A stretch of 64,000 nt of DNA from Pelosinus sp. UFO1. GTDB taxonomy: Bacteria > Bacillota > Negativicutes > DSM-13327. The translations under genes were made by a program, and so were the position numbers. The stretch spans positions 2,651,001 through 2,715,000 of the forward strand of contig NZ_CP008852.1 in the NCBI RefSeq assembly GCF_000725345.1. The letters are read 5' to 3'. A model generated the notes under the pieces. It made no database searches. It was not told the origin of the DNA and saw nothing but the letters and a program-made list of their open reading frames with translations. This document shows positions 24,443-34,532 of this stretch, piece after piece (positions within the stretch are counted from its first letter, which is position 1; every line of letters begins with the position of its first letter).

Positions 24443-25062
24443 TATTCCTTCACCCCTATTGCCGCCAAAATAGTATTTAACGAACCAGGATCAGGAATTA
24501 AGAAGAAATGTCCTTTTACACCATCACTCTCAGTTGTAAATTCAGTTTCAATTACTAGGGCATGATCTCCCATTTGACCTAACTGAATTAAGATTACACT
24601 TAAAATAGCTCCAGCCATATCCATAGCCAACGCAGGAATAGATGGTAATAATGTCAACTTCGTGAAATGAGATAATGCATTTAAGTATGCACCTGCAAGA
24701 ATATTACCAATCTCCATCAAGGCTGATTCATCCATTGAGTTTAGCGATGTTGTATGACCTTGTTCTCGCCCCATTAGCATATCTACTAAATAAAAGGCAC
24801 TATCCCGCGGTAGTAGAAATAAAATACTGCTAGGTGCAGGACCATATACACGTAAATATACGCCTGCAACCATTGCATCAGGGCCACCTACTACATCTGG
24901 TACTTCCCCTAATGGCATAATAGCAATTTTAGGAACCGTCATATCTATTTTTCGATTGATAATTTGGGACAAAGCTGTGGCGGAATTACCAGCACCGACA
25001 TTGCCAATTTCTCTTAATGCATCCAATTGCAAATTTGATAAATTCAATATTTCATCCGACAA
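24442..25062 (-). CDS. cheC: CheY-P phosphatase CheC
   Basis: About 206 residues. Two phosphatase motifs are visible: LREIGNVGAGNSATALS near the N-terminus and ESALMEIGNILAGAYLNALS near the middle, each with the catalytic Glu and Asn. CheC removes phosphate from CheY and pairs with CheD. The TTG at 25062 is 8 nt after GAGG; the GTG at 25071 overlaps that site. Confidence 0.95.
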   Translation of the reverse strand: MSDEILNLSNLQLDALREIGNVGAGNSATALSQIINRKIDMTVPKIAIMPLGEVPDVVGGPDAMVAGVYLRVYGPAPSSILFLLPRDSAFYLVDMLMGREQGHTTSLNSMDESALMEIGNILAGAYLNALSHFTKLTLLPSIPALAMDMAGAILSVILIQLGQMGDHALVIETEFTTESDGVKGHFFLIPDPGSLNTILAAIGVKE

Positions 25063-25092
25063 TATTTCCACCTCATTTATAGTTCAAAATAA

Positions 25093-25557
25093 CTATATCG
25101 CTTTTGTTTCCTGTCCAATCCCAATAATTTCTTCTAAGTTTAGTAAAATTAATAGTCGATTCTCTAATTTACCCACTCCACTAAGGTAACTAGCTGCTAC
25201 ACTTCCTGCAACAACATCTGGGGAATCGATATTTTCCTGATTGATAGTCATAACTTCGGATACCGCGTCTACAATCATTCCCACGGATAGTTCGTCAACT
25301 TTTACAATAATTATACGGGTGTCTTCTGTAACTACTTGCTGAGGCAAATTGAGACGTTTTTTTAAATCAATAACAGGTAAAACACTACCTCTTAAGTTAA
25401 TTACACCTTTTATGTAATCCGGAGTGTGAGGAACTCTTGTAATATCTGTAATACGCTTTATTTCTTGGACTTGTAAAATACTTACACTATATTCTTCCCG
25501 GCCTAATTTAAAAACAACTAATTGTACTTCACTATTTGAGTAAATTTGCTCTGACAT
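25093..25557 (-). CDS. cheW: Chemotaxis coupling protein CheW
   Basis: 154 residues forming one SH3-like CheW domain (VVFKLGREEYSVSILQVQEI, PHTPDYIKGVINLRGSVLPV). It couples receptors to CheA. ATG after AAGGGGGGG. Between cheA and cheC. Confidence 0.96.
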   Translation of the reverse strand: MSEQIYSNSEVQLVVFKLGREEYSVSILQVQEIKRITDITRVPHTPDYIKGVINLRGSVLPVIDLKKRLNLPQQVVTEDTRIIIVKVDELSVGMIVDAVSEVMTINQENIDSPDVVAGSVAASYLSGVGKLENRLLILLNLEEIIGIGQETKAI

Positions 25558-25571
25558 GTGCTGTCCCCCCC

Positions 25572-27605
25572 TTATTGGATTAATGAACCTATATCTAAAA
25601 TAAGAGCTACTTGACCATTACCCAAAATAGTCGCACCAGCAATAATCTTTATACCAGCTAATAACTTACCTAAAGATTTAATAACAATTTCTTGCTGACC
25701 TATTAAGTTATCAACAATAATCCCTGCACGTTGCTCACCGATATGTACAATTACAACAAATAATTCTTCTTGTTGCTGTTCTTGCTGTTCCGTTTCAGGT
25801 ATATTAAGTACATTAGCTAACCTGACGATCGGAATAATCTGCCCCCGCAGCAGAATCACTTCTTTATTTTGTACTGTCTTAATTTCTGATGGCATGATGT
25901 TAATCGTACTATCAATGGAACCTAATGGAATTGCATAAATTTCTTCAGAAACCTTAACTAATAATGCCTGGATGATTGCTAATGTTAACGGTAAGCGAAT
26001 TTTGAACTTACTACCTTCATTTACCTTGGTTTCAACATCAACCATCCCACCAAGGGACTCTATCTTATTTTTTACCGCGTCCATACCTACGCCTCGGCCT
26101 GATACATCAGTAACAACGGCAGCAGTTGAAAAACCTGGTAAGAAGACTAACCGAACTGCTTCATTCGCGTCCATAGCATCTGCTTCCCCTTGGGAGATAA
26201 GTCCCTTCTCAACAGCTTTGCGTTTAATAACATCAGCATTAATCCCTTTGCCATCATCTTCAACCATTATGATTACGTTGTTTCCTTCATGACGAGCAAT
26301 TAAACGAATCTCACCAATAGGATTTTTGCCCTTTTCTTCTCTTTCATGGGGCTGCTCAATACCATGGTCGATTGAATTACGTAATAGATGAACTAGAGGG
26401 TCACCAATTTCATCAATAACAGTGCGATCAAGCTCGGTTTCCTCACCTTGAATAATAAGATTAATTTCTTTATTAAGATCCCGGGATAAATCGCGAACCA
26501 TCCGTGGAAAACGATTAAATACCTGTCCAACTGGAACCATACGCACTTTCATCACTACGGCCTGTAGATCAGTAGTTACCCTGTCCATTTGCTCAATGGT
26601 TTCAACTAAATCTGTTAATTTATGTGTCAAACCAATTTGCTCTAATCTTGTCTTGTTTATAACTAATTCACCAACAAGATTTAATAAGGTATCTAACTTG
26701 TCAATGTCTACACGTACGGATTGACCACTTTTATTCTTTTTTTCTACAACAGGTTGTGAAACTGTTGTAACAGCAGTTTTTTCAACTTCAGACTGTATCT
26801 TTGACGGCTGTTCCGTTATTTTTAGCGTAGACTCTTGCTTATGTATTTCATCAGGCAATACGCATGGTAAAACATCAGCTTTATCAATTTCTGAAATTGA
26901 TAGTACGGTTTGCTGAATTTTATCTGCTTCAGAGCCAGTAACTATAACAACTTGAAAGGAAAGTGTAAAATTTTCTTTTTCTAATTCCTCTACTGCTGGA
27001 ACACTTTTAATTACATCGCCTATTTCATCTAATGCGTTCATAACCATATAAGACCTGGCCGATTTTAAAAGACAACCTTCACGCAAAGAAACTTGTATTT
27101 CATAGGCTTGCATACCTTGTGCCCGAGCCTTTTTAATAATAGCTATTTCCGTATCACTAAGTACTAAGGAAGAAGCTTCAACTACACTTTTAACCTCTGC
27201 GTTAGTAACACTCGTCGGGACTGGTTCACCTTTCGCTAACGCCTTAAGTTTAGTTATAAGCGGTTTACTGTCAACAGAACTTTCACTATTAGTAGCAACA
27301 CTTTCAACTAATTGTTCCAAGGTGTCTACACATTTAAAGATTGTATCAATAATATCATGACTAGCTTTTAATTGCCCCTTACGGAGCAAATCCAAAATAT
27401 TTTCCATCTCATGTGTTAATTCAGCAATCGTTGTAAAACCCATTGTCGCTGACATACCCTTGATTGTATGTGCACTACGAAATATTTCACTTAATACGGA
27501 TAAATTATCAGGATCATTTTCCAAATCCAATACACAACTATTTAGAGTTTGCAAATGTTCACGCGACTCTTCTAAAAACATTCCCATATATTGATTAGTA
27601 TCCAA
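25572..27605 (-). CDS. cheA: Chemotaxis histidine kinase CheA
   Basis: About 677 residues from a TTG that follows GGAGGTGG and gives DTNQYMGMFLEESREH. Domains in order: HPt with His46 in RSAHTIKGM; a P2 CheY/CheB-binding region around 150-260; P3 dimerisation (VRVDIDKLDTLLNLVGELV); P4 ATPase with LRNSIDHGIE, VEDDGKGI and GRGVGMD; and the CheW-like P5. All kinase motifs are intact. It phosphorylates CheY and CheB in response to receptor signals. Confidence 0.97.
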   Translation of the reverse strand: MDTNQYMGMFLEESREHLQTLNSCVLDLENDPDNLSVLSEIFRSAHTIKGMSATMGFTTIAELTHEMENILDLLRKGQLKASHDIIDTIFKCVDTLEQLVESVATNSESSVDSKPLITKLKALAKGEPVPTSVTNAEVKSVVEASSLVLSDTEIAIIKKARAQGMQAYEIQVSLREGCLLKSARSYMVMNALDEIGDVIKSVPAVEELEKENFTLSFQVVIVTGSEADKIQQTVLSISEIDKADVLPCVLPDEIHKQESTLKITEQPSKIQSEVEKTAVTTVSQPVVEKKNKSGQSVRVDIDKLDTLLNLVGELVINKTRLEQIGLTHKLTDLVETIEQMDRVTTDLQAVVMKVRMVPVGQVFNRFPRMVRDLSRDLNKEINLIIQGEETELDRTVIDEIGDPLVHLLRNSIDHGIEQPHEREEKGKNPIGEIRLIARHEGNNVIIMVEDDGKGINADVIKRKAVEKGLISQGEADAMDANEAVRLVFLPGFSTAAVVTDVSGRGVGMDAVKNKIESLGGMVDVETKVNEGSKFKIRLPLTLAIIQALLVKVSEEIYAIPLGSIDSTINIMPSEIKTVQNKEVILLRGQIIPIVRLANVLNIPETEQQEQQQEELFVVIVHIGEQRAGIIVDNLIGQQEIVIKSLGKLLAGIKIIAGATILGNGQVALILDIGSLIQ

Positions 27606-27622
27606 AATTTCCACCTCCATAT

Positions 27623-28663
27623 TTATTTGACAAGAGATTTAATAATTTCTGCAGCAATAGATGAAAGAGGTACAACTTTATCAACTACACCTAATTCAAT
27701 AGCGGACTTTGGCATACCAAAAACAACTGCTGTAGATTGATCTTCGGCTATAGTATATCCCTGTTGCTGTTTTATCGCTTGTATACCCTTCGCCCCATCA
27801 TGCCCCATTCCAGTGAGTATGACACCTACAGTTCGTCCTCCATAAATCTTTGCTACTGATTCCATCATTGGATCTACTGCTGGTCGATGCCCTCCAATCG
27901 GAGGATCTTGATTCAATTTTACTACTTTGTTATTTCCTTCTCGCTCGACTGTCATGTGGTAATTACCAGGAGCAATGAAAACCATTCCTGGACGTATCAC
28001 ATCATTATGCTCAGCCTCTTTAACTGTCAAAGCGGATAAAGAATTTAAACGCTCCGATAGCGATTTCGTAAAACCTGGTGGCATATGCTGTACGATCACA
28101 ACCCCACAAGGCAGATTACCGGGTAACCTAGTAATAACTTCTTGTAGCGCTCGTGGCCCACCCGTGGATGTGCCAATCGTTAAAATTTGTTCATTCGTTG
28201 ATACCGCAGGTGATAAAGTAAGATTGGTCATAGATGGTAGATTTACCTTATGCTTACTTAACTGAGGCATATTAGCCTTACTCGCAGCTCGACATTTAGA
28301 CAATATTTCAGTTCCAATGCCCGCAATGCTGGAAATAGCTCCAGCAGTTTTTGCAACAAAATCCACTGCTCCTAATTCTAAGGCAGCTAACGTTGCATCT
28401 GCCCCAGCACTAGTTAAGCTACTGAGCATAACAATTGGAGTTGGTTTTTCCCGCATAATGATTTCTAATGCTTGTATTCCATTCATAATTGGCATTTCAA
28501 CATCCATAGTTACTACGTCTGGTTTAAAGTGTTTCACTTTATCCACAGCATCTTGACCATTACGTGCTGTATCGACTACTAAAAAATCAGGTTCATTAGA
28601 AAATAGGTCTGATAATAATTTTCGCATGAAAGCAGAATCGTCAACAATTAATATTCGTATCAT
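27623..28663 (-). CDS. cheB: Protein-glutamate methylesterase/response regulator CheB
   Basis: 346 residues. Receiver domain with phosphoacceptor Asp54 in VTMDVEMP, then a methylesterase domain with the nucleophile Ser in IGTSTGGPRAL, QHMPPGFT, and GMGHDGA. It demethylates and deamidates chemoreceptors in adaptation. The second of two adjacent ATGs has the better distance to AGGAGG. No cheR is in the window. Confidence 0.97.
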   Translation of the reverse strand: MIRILIVDDSAFMRKLLSDLFSNEPDFLVVDTARNGQDAVDKVKHFKPDVVTMDVEMPIMNGIQALEIIMREKPTPIVMLSSLTSAGADATLAALELGAVDFVAKTAGAISSIAGIGTEILSKCRAASKANMPQLSKHKVNLPSMTNLTLSPAVSTNEQILTIGTSTGGPRALQEVITRLPGNLPCGVVIVQHMPPGFTKSLSERLNSLSALTVKEAEHNDVIRPGMVFIAPGNYHMTVEREGNNKVVKLNQDPPIGGHRPAVDPMMESVAKIYGGRTVGVILTGMGHDGAKGIQAIKQQQGYTIAEDQSTAVVFGMPKSAIELGVVDKVVPLSSIAAEIIKSLVK

Positions 28664-28674
28664 CATCCTACCTC

Positions 28675-29328
28675 CTATAAGTTATAGCCCTTTTGACGCA
28701 GCTCCAACTGCTTCTTAAATATAAATCGACTAATTTTATCCCTTACACCGTCGCGAGCACCAATAAATTTTATACTCGTCCAAAATAATGGCCGATCAAT
28801 TTGAGGCTTATGGATTCTAATCACTTCACCTTCAACCTGAATTTCATTTTGTTCAGGTAAAGTGATTATCATATTTACTTTCGTTCCAATTTTAATTTCT
28901 TTCTCACATACAGCCTGCAGTCCACCACCGCTAAGATCCTTAGTAACGACATTAAGAGAAATCAATTTCTCCTGATCATTCTCCAATGCATACTCAATTA
29001 AAAGTGGCTGTGCAACATCAAAACGAACAAAAGAACGTTGCTGCGTTTTTTCTATATCATAAGGAGGAGTAATAATCCATACCGGCAAAGGGCTCATTCT
29101 CTTAGTCAAAAATTTACTTTTAAAAACATAAACTCCAGTTTCATCAAACAGTTTTCCATAAAATCCTCTTCCAGCATCAAGCAAAATAGGATGTCCCTTC
29201 TGCATTGGCATGGCAATCATCACTTGATTAGAGGTTATTTCTTCAACACGACTTGTAAACTTGGGAGAATTGACATTTTTCGATAACATAATTTCTAAAC
29301 GTTGATTTATCTTTAAAATATTTTCCAA
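28675..29328 (-). CDS. PilZ-domain flagellar brake protein (YcgR/FlgZ type)
   Basis: 217 residues. The N-terminal YcgR-like domain (about 1-95) is followed by a PilZ domain whose c-di-GMP motifs are visible: QQRSFVRFDV (RxxxR) and, some 40 residues later, DLSGGGLQA (D/N-x-S-x-x-G). Such proteins bind cyclic di-GMP and act on the flagellar motor or stator. TTG start after AGGGGA. It lies between flhG and cheB in the flagellar cluster, linking motility to c-di-GMP. Confidence 0.88.
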   Translation of the reverse strand: MENILKINQRLEIMLSKNVNSPKFTSRVEEITSNQVMIAMPMQKGHPILLDAGRGFYGKLFDETGVYVFKSKFLTKRMSPLPVWIITPPYDIEKTQQRSFVRFDVAQPLLIEYALENDQEKLISLNVVTKDLSGGGLQAVCEKEIKIGTKVNMIITLPEQNEIQVEGEVIRIHKPQIDRPLFWTSIKFIGARDGVRDKISRFIFKKQLELRQKGYNL

Positions 29329-29361
29329 GCTAATCCCCTTTTCCTCCTTACTGGAATGTTT

Positions 29362-30249
29362 TTATCGCATTAGTCCTACTAATTTACTAAAAAATCCTTT
29401 AATTCCATCTGTTTTTTTTATAGTAGTTCCATATAACAGACGATTAGCAATTTCATCAATACAACGTGCTGATGAAGAATTAGGAAATGCCAATAATAAA
29501 GGCGTTTGCTTTTTTACAGCCCTAACTAAATTAAGATCTTCACAGACAAAACCCAGACTATTGATTGATAATCCAAGAAACTTTAGAGAAACCTTTATTA
29601 ATTTATCTGCAGTAATGTTACCCTCATTTGGCTCCAATACACGGTTAATGACCAATTTCAACACAGCATCACTAGAGTGATTAGCATAAGTTTTCATCAT
29701 GGCATAGGCATCCGTAATTGCAGTTGGTTCTGGTGTTGTAATTATAATAACCTCATCAGCAGCTACCACAAAATTCATTACACTCTTATTTATGCCTGCT
29801 CCTGTATCAATCAAAATAATATCCGCTATATCATCTAATAAAGTAATCTGATTCACAATTCGGTTTAGCTGCGAATCATTTAAGTTGGCTAAATTATAAA
29901 TTCCAGAGCCCCCTGACAAGAATTTTATACCAAGGGGACCGTCCGCTATAATATCAATTAAAGAAAATCCGCCTTCTAATAAATGCAAAAGATTATAAGG
30001 GGTTGAGCAACCTAATATAACATCTACATTACCCATGCCTAGGTCTGCATCTAAAATTACAACTCTCTGACCTAGTTTAGCTAACGCTAGCGCTAAATTC
30101 ACTGTGAAATTAGTTTTGCCAACCCCCCCCTTACCACTTGTAACAGTAATTACGCGGGTATTCGTATGATTTGCCTTAATCACAGAACTACTAGGTTTAA
30201 GAGGAACACTTTGTACCATCTTTCGTAATTTTTCTGCTTGATCCCACAT
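29362..30249 (-). CDS. flhG: Flagellar number regulator FlhG (MinD/ParA ATPase)
   Basis: 295 residues. The deviant Walker A motif TSGKGGVGKTNFTVNLALAL is near residue 37, with DADLGMGNVDV and the switch region IDTGAG. FlhG acts with FlhF to set the number and placement of flagella. It directly follows flhF (1 bp gap). Confidence 0.95.
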   Translation of the reverse strand: MWDQAEKLRKMVQSVPLKPSSSVIKANHTNTRVITVTSGKGGVGKTNFTVNLALALAKLGQRVVILDADLGMGNVDVILGCSTPYNLLHLLEGGFSLIDIIADGPLGIKFLSGGSGIYNLANLNDSQLNRIVNQITLLDDIADIILIDTGAGINKSVMNFVVAADEVIIITTPEPTAITDAYAMMKTYANHSSDAVLKLVINRVLEPNEGNITADKLIKVSLKFLGLSINSLGFVCEDLNLVRAVKKQTPLLLAFPNSSSARCIDEIANRLLYGTTIKKTDGIKGFFSKLVGLMR

Positions 30250-30250
30250 G

Positions 30251-31339
30251 CTAATCCCTCAAAATTAACGGTGTTAATTTACTAAAATCGACTAATTCTA
30301 TATCATCAGGCACATTTTGACCATTAGTAACATAAGATAAAGATAATGGAAACTGATGCAAAAGATTAATTATTGTACCGATATTTCGAGTCTCATCAAT
30401 TTTAGTAAAAATAACTTTATCCGGTGAACAGACAGAGAACTTTTTCACAATATCTAAAGCATCTTTGTACTTTGTAGTAGCACTCAATACCAAATACTTT
30501 TCAATCGTTTCATCTATTTGCAGAAGACTCTGTAATTCTTCTATCTGATCACTATTATGAGGGCTACGACCAGCCGTATCAATTAATATTAGTTGCTTAT
30601 CCTTATTAGAATTCAAGACTTTTTTTAATTCATCTCCATCATATACAATATGGATTGGCATCCCCATAATATCAGAGTACGTCTTTAATTGCTCAACAGC
30701 GGATATACGATAGGTATCTGCTGTCACTAGAGCAACTTGATATCCGTCTTGAATTGCAAATTTGGCAGCCAATTTTGCAATCGTTGTTGTTTTGCCAACC
30801 CCAGTTGGTCCAATAAACGCAACTATTTTCCTACCCTCTTTAGGGATTTCAATCCCGGAAACACATTCCAAACAGGTCTGAATTTGTGCAATTATCATCT
30901 TACGAAGTTCAAAACTCGCAGTATCAAATTTAGATGAATCAACCGGTAATTCCTGCAATATTTTCTCAGCGACATTAATATCAATATCGTTATTAATTAA
31001 TAGTTCAAGTGCTGGAGAACTCTTACCATCCTTTGGAATCTTATGTAAAACCTTCTCTAATAAGTTACGCATGCTAGCAAGCTCAAATTGTACTGCGACA
31101 TCCTTAGATGTTTCTTTACTATTAGGTTCTATTTTTTGTACCGAGGGTGCTGACACTGGTGGCGCTATTGGTGTCTCAATCGCTGCAGTGACTTCTACTT
31201 TCTCTTTTAAAAAGTAGCCAAAAATGCCACCTCTACGAATCTTTCTTGTATGTAATATAATTGCATCACGGCCTAAAACACCCTTGACTTGCGCCATAGC
31301 TTCCTGTATAGAATCAGCAGTAAACACTCTAACTTTCAA
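30251..31339 (-). CDS. flhF: Flagellar SRP-type GTPase FlhF
   Basis: 362 residues: N-terminal basic B domain (MKVRVFTADSIQEAMAQVK), N domain, and the SRP GTPase NG domain with [32 protein letters not shown] and DTAGRSPHN. It determines the flagellar site. The TTG start is directly adjacent to the flhA stop. Confidence 0.96.
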   Translation of the reverse strand: MKVRVFTADSIQEAMAQVKGVLGRDAIILHTRKIRRGGIFGYFLKEKVEVTAAIETPIAPPVSAPSVQKIEPNSKETSKDVAVQFELASMRNLLEKVLHKIPKDGKSSPALELLINNDIDINVAEKILQELPVDSSKFDTASFELRKMIIAQIQTCLECVSGIEIPKEGRKIVAFIGPTGVGKTTTIAKLAAKFAIQDGYQVALVTADTYRISAVEQLKTYSDIMGMPIHIVYDGDELKKVLNSNKDKQLILIDTAGRSPHNSDQIEELQSLLQIDETIEKYLVLSATTKYKDALDIVKKFSVCSPDKVIFTKIDETRNIGTIINLLHQFPLSLSYVTNGQNVPDDIELVDFSKLTPLILRD

Positions 31340-33412
31340 TTATATTTTCACCATCCCTAACGATTGCACTTCAACATTGGATTCCATTTCTGCATAAGAT
31401 AAAACAATTAAATTAGGTATGCTACGCTCCACTAATTTATAGAAATAAGTTCTAACAGCAGGACTTGTAAGAATAATTGGTTGATAACCAATATTTGTAA
31501 TTCTAGGTAACTCTTTAGACAAGCAAGATATAATTGTCTGTAGGACAGTTGGTTCAAGAGCTACATAGGAACCATTTTCATTACGTTGAACTGCGCCTGC
31601 AATCAGGTTTTCCAACTGTGGATCAACAGTTAAGCAGGTCAAAACATTATTTTGTGCATATTGCCTTGAAATTTGTCTAGCTAATGCATGACGAACATAT
31701 TCGGTTAAAATATCTGTATCCTTTGTCAACTGAGCATAGTCCGCCAGGGTTTCAAAAATTGTCACCATATCTCGTATGGAGATCCGCTCACGTAATAATT
31801 TAGCTAATACTTTTTGAATATCACCAATTGATAACAAGTTCGGTGTTAATTCTTCTACTACAGTTGCATTATTTTGCTTCACGGATTCAACTAAGGTTTG
31901 AACTTCTTGACGTCCCAAAATTTCAAATGCATGACTCTTAACAACTTCTGTAAGGTGAGTCGCCAATACTGATACAGGATCTACCACAGTATACCCTGCC
32001 AGTTCCGCTTGTTCTCGATTTGCCTCTTGAATCCATAATGCAGGTAAACCAAAAGCGGGTTCTACCGTTTCAATGCCGCTAACTTCCTCAAAGACGGTGC
32101 CTGAGTTCATAGCCAAGTAATGATCAAGTAATAATTCGCCCTTAGCAATCTCTATTCCTTTTAATTTTATTACATAGATATTAGGTTTCAATTGAATATT
32201 ATCCCGAATCCGGATAGTAGGAACAATCAGCCCTAATTCTAAAGCACATTGGCGACGGATCATAACTACGCGATCAAGCAAATCCCCGCCTTGAGAAATG
32301 TCTACCATAGGTATGAGACTATAACCAATTTCAAGCTCCATAGTATCAATTTGTAGTAATGATACTATATTTTCTGGATTACGTACCTCTTGGTTTTCCT
32401 TTTCCTCCAAATTATTTATCTCTGACTGCACCTCATGCTGCATGCTTCGTCTTAACACAAAGCCAATTGCAAAAGCAATAAGAGCAAGAGATAAAAAAGG
32501 AATAATTGGCAAGCCAGGAACAAAAGATAACATTGCCAATACGCCGGATACAATGAAAAATACTCTTGGAGTTGTAAAAATCTGTGCTACAAGATCATGA
32601 CCCAAATTTGAATCTGATGCAGCTCTCGTAACCACAATACCTGTTGCGGTAGAGATTAATAATGCTGGTATCTGATTTACTAAGCCTTCTCCCACAGTCA
32701 ATAAGGTGTAGCTTTGCAATGCTTGCACTACACCTAAATTCCGCTGAACCATGCCAATAATAAAACCACCAACAATATTGATAACAATAATAATAATTGC
32801 TGCTATCGCATCCCCTTTTACAAACTTACTCGCTCCGTCCATCGCTCCATAAAAATCAGCTTCTCGCTGAATCTTAACGCGGCGATGACGTGCTTCAGCA
32901 TCTGTAATCGCTCCAGAATTCAAATCAGCATCAATACTCATTTGTTTACCTGGCATAGCATCCAAAGTAAACCTAGCAGCAACTTCCGCGACACGCTCAG
33001 AACCTTTGGTAATAACCATAAACTGTATAATAATCAAAATAACAAACATAATAAAACCAATAATAGCATTACCACCAACTACGAAATTACCAAAGGCCAT
33101 AATGACCTCACCTGCATACCCATCAAGTAAGATAAGTCGCGTCGACGACACATTTAGTGCTAGTCGAAATAAGGTGGTAATTAACAATAAGGAAGGAAAG
33201 ATTGAAAACTGCAATGGCTCAACATTATAAACAGCTATCATTATAATAATAAGAGCTAGGGTAATATTTAATGTTAACAATAAATCCAGTAAAACAGATG
33301 GCAATGGAATTATCATCATGACAACAATCATAATAATTGCAAGACCAACTACAATATCACTATATTTTGTTATTTTAGAAAAACCTGAGAACGGCGCTGT
33401 TTGTGTAGCCAC
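31340..33412 (-). CDS. flhA: Flagellar export gate protein FlhA
   Basis: 690 residues. About eight membrane helices in the first 330 residues, including the conserved FHIPEP-type region (TLDAMPGKQMSIDADLN), then the cytoplasmic nonameric domain. It is the ion-driven export gate of the type III apparatus. GTG start after GAAGGAG. Confidence 0.97.
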   Translation of the reverse strand: MATQTAPFSGFSKITKYSDIVVGLAIIMIVVMMIIPLPSVLLDLLLTLNITLALIIIMIAVYNVEPLQFSIFPSLLLITTLFRLALNVSSTRLILLDGYAGEVIMAFGNFVVGGNAIIGFIMFVILIIIQFMVITKGSERVAEVAARFTLDAMPGKQMSIDADLNSGAITDAEARHRRVKIQREADFYGAMDGASKFVKGDAIAAIIIIVINIVGGFIIGMVQRNLGVVQALQSYTLLTVGEGLVNQIPALLISTATGIVVTRAASDSNLGHDLVAQIFTTPRVFFIVSGVLAMLSFVPGLPIIPFLSLALIAFAIGFVLRRSMQHEVQSEINNLEEKENQEVRNPENIVSLLQIDTMELEIGYSLIPMVDISQGGDLLDRVVMIRRQCALELGLIVPTIRIRDNIQLKPNIYVIKLKGIEIAKGELLLDHYLAMNSGTVFEEVSGIETVEPAFGLPALWIQEANREQAELAGYTVVDPVSVLATHLTEVVKSHAFEILGRQEVQTLVESVKQNNATVVEELTPNLLSIGDIQKVLAKLLRERISIRDMVTIFETLADYAQLTKDTDILTEYVRHALARQISRQYAQNNVLTCLTVDPQLENLIAGAVQRNENGSYVALEPTVLQTIISCLSKELPRITNIGYQPIILTSPAVRTYFYKLVERSIPNLIVLSYAEMESNVEVQSLGMVKI

Positions 33413-33430
33413 TTTATTCGCTCCTTCAAA

Positions 33431-34531
33431 TTAAGAAAAACGTTTTTTTAATTTATAAACATATGCTAATACTTCTGCTACGGCCTGGTATAATTCTGGT
33501 GGCACTGGTTGATTAATCTCAACAGCAGCATATAAGGCTCGAGCTAATATTTTATTTTCAACAATAACAACACTATTTTCTTTGGCAATTTCCTTAATTT
33601 TTTGCGCTATTAGATCTTGCCCCTTTGCTACAATGACGGGGGCCAACATCTCTTTATCATATTTTAAGGCAACAGCAAAGTGAGTTGGATTTGTCACAAT
33701 TACATCAGCCTTCGGGACCTCTTGCATCATACGTTGCATAGACATAGCCCTCTGACGCTGTTTGATTTTCCCCTTTATTTGTGGGTCACCTTCCATTTGT
33801 TTAAATTCTTGCTTAATATCATCTTTACTCATCATCAGACTTTGTTTGTGTTCCCACCACTGATAAAAATAATCGAAAGCGGCCAACACCATCATTACAG
33901 CACTAATTTGAAAAACCAAGTCCAAAATAAGTGACGCCGTTAAGTGCAAAGAATCAATTAATTCTGCACCCACTAAAGCAGGAATCTGTAGTGTTTGTTT
34001 GATCATAAAGCGATAAATAAAATAACCAATAATAACTATTTTCAATATTGATTTTGCCAGTTCCACTATGGATCGTTTAGAAAATAAACGTCCAAACCCT
34101 GCAATCGGATTTATTTTACTAAAACTAGGCATAAGAGGTTCTAATGAAAAGATAAAACCAACCTGAATAAAATTAATTGTCAAAGATATTAGCAAAATAA
34201 CACACATCATTGGTAGGGCAGTTTTTAAAAACACAACACCAAAACCAAAAAAAATCTCTTGCAGAGAATTTATTGTAATGTCTGGTAAAACTAAATTAGT
34301 AAAAACCAATTGCATATAACCGATTAATTCATCGTAAATATAAGAACCAATAATTTTAAGTGTAAAGAAAGCTGCTAAAATAACAAATACGGAATTCACT
34401 TCCGTGCTTTTAGCAACTTGTCCCTTTTCCCTGGCTTCTCCCTTGCGTTTTGCAGTACCCTCTTCTGTTTTTTCCCCAGCAAATAACTGTAAGTCAAAAT
34501 CTAATTTACTATAAGAATAACATAGATTCAC
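33431..34531 (-). CDS. flhB: Flagellar export switch protein FlhB
   Basis: About 366 residues. Four membrane helices, then the cytoplasmic domain with the autocleavage motif NPTH in VTNPTHFAVALKY. The usual start region is LQLFAGEKTEEGTAKRKGEAREKGQ. The open frame extends back into fliR to 34579, but the GTG at 34531, next to the fliR stop and preceded by GGGA, best fits relatives with only a few residues before LQLFAGEKT. FlhB switches export from hook to filament substrates. Confidence 0.94.
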   Translation of the reverse strand: MNLCYSYSKLDFDLQLFAGEKTEEGTAKRKGEAREKGQVAKSTEVNSVFVILAAFFTLKIIGSYIYDELIGYMQLVFTNLVLPDITINSLQEIFFGFGVVFLKTALPMMCVILLISLTINFIQVGFIFSLEPLMPSFSKINPIAGFGRLFSKRSIVELAKSILKIVIIGYFIYRFMIKQTLQIPALVGAELIDSLHLTASLILDLVFQISAVMMVLAAFDYFYQWWEHKQSLMMSKDDIKQEFKQMEGDPQIKGKIKQRQRAMSMQRMMQEVPKADVIVTNPTHFAVALKYDKEMLAPVIVAKGQDLIAQKIKEIAKENSVVIVENKILARALYAAVEINQPVPPELYQAVAEVLAYVYKLKKRFS

Positions 34532-34532
34532 T

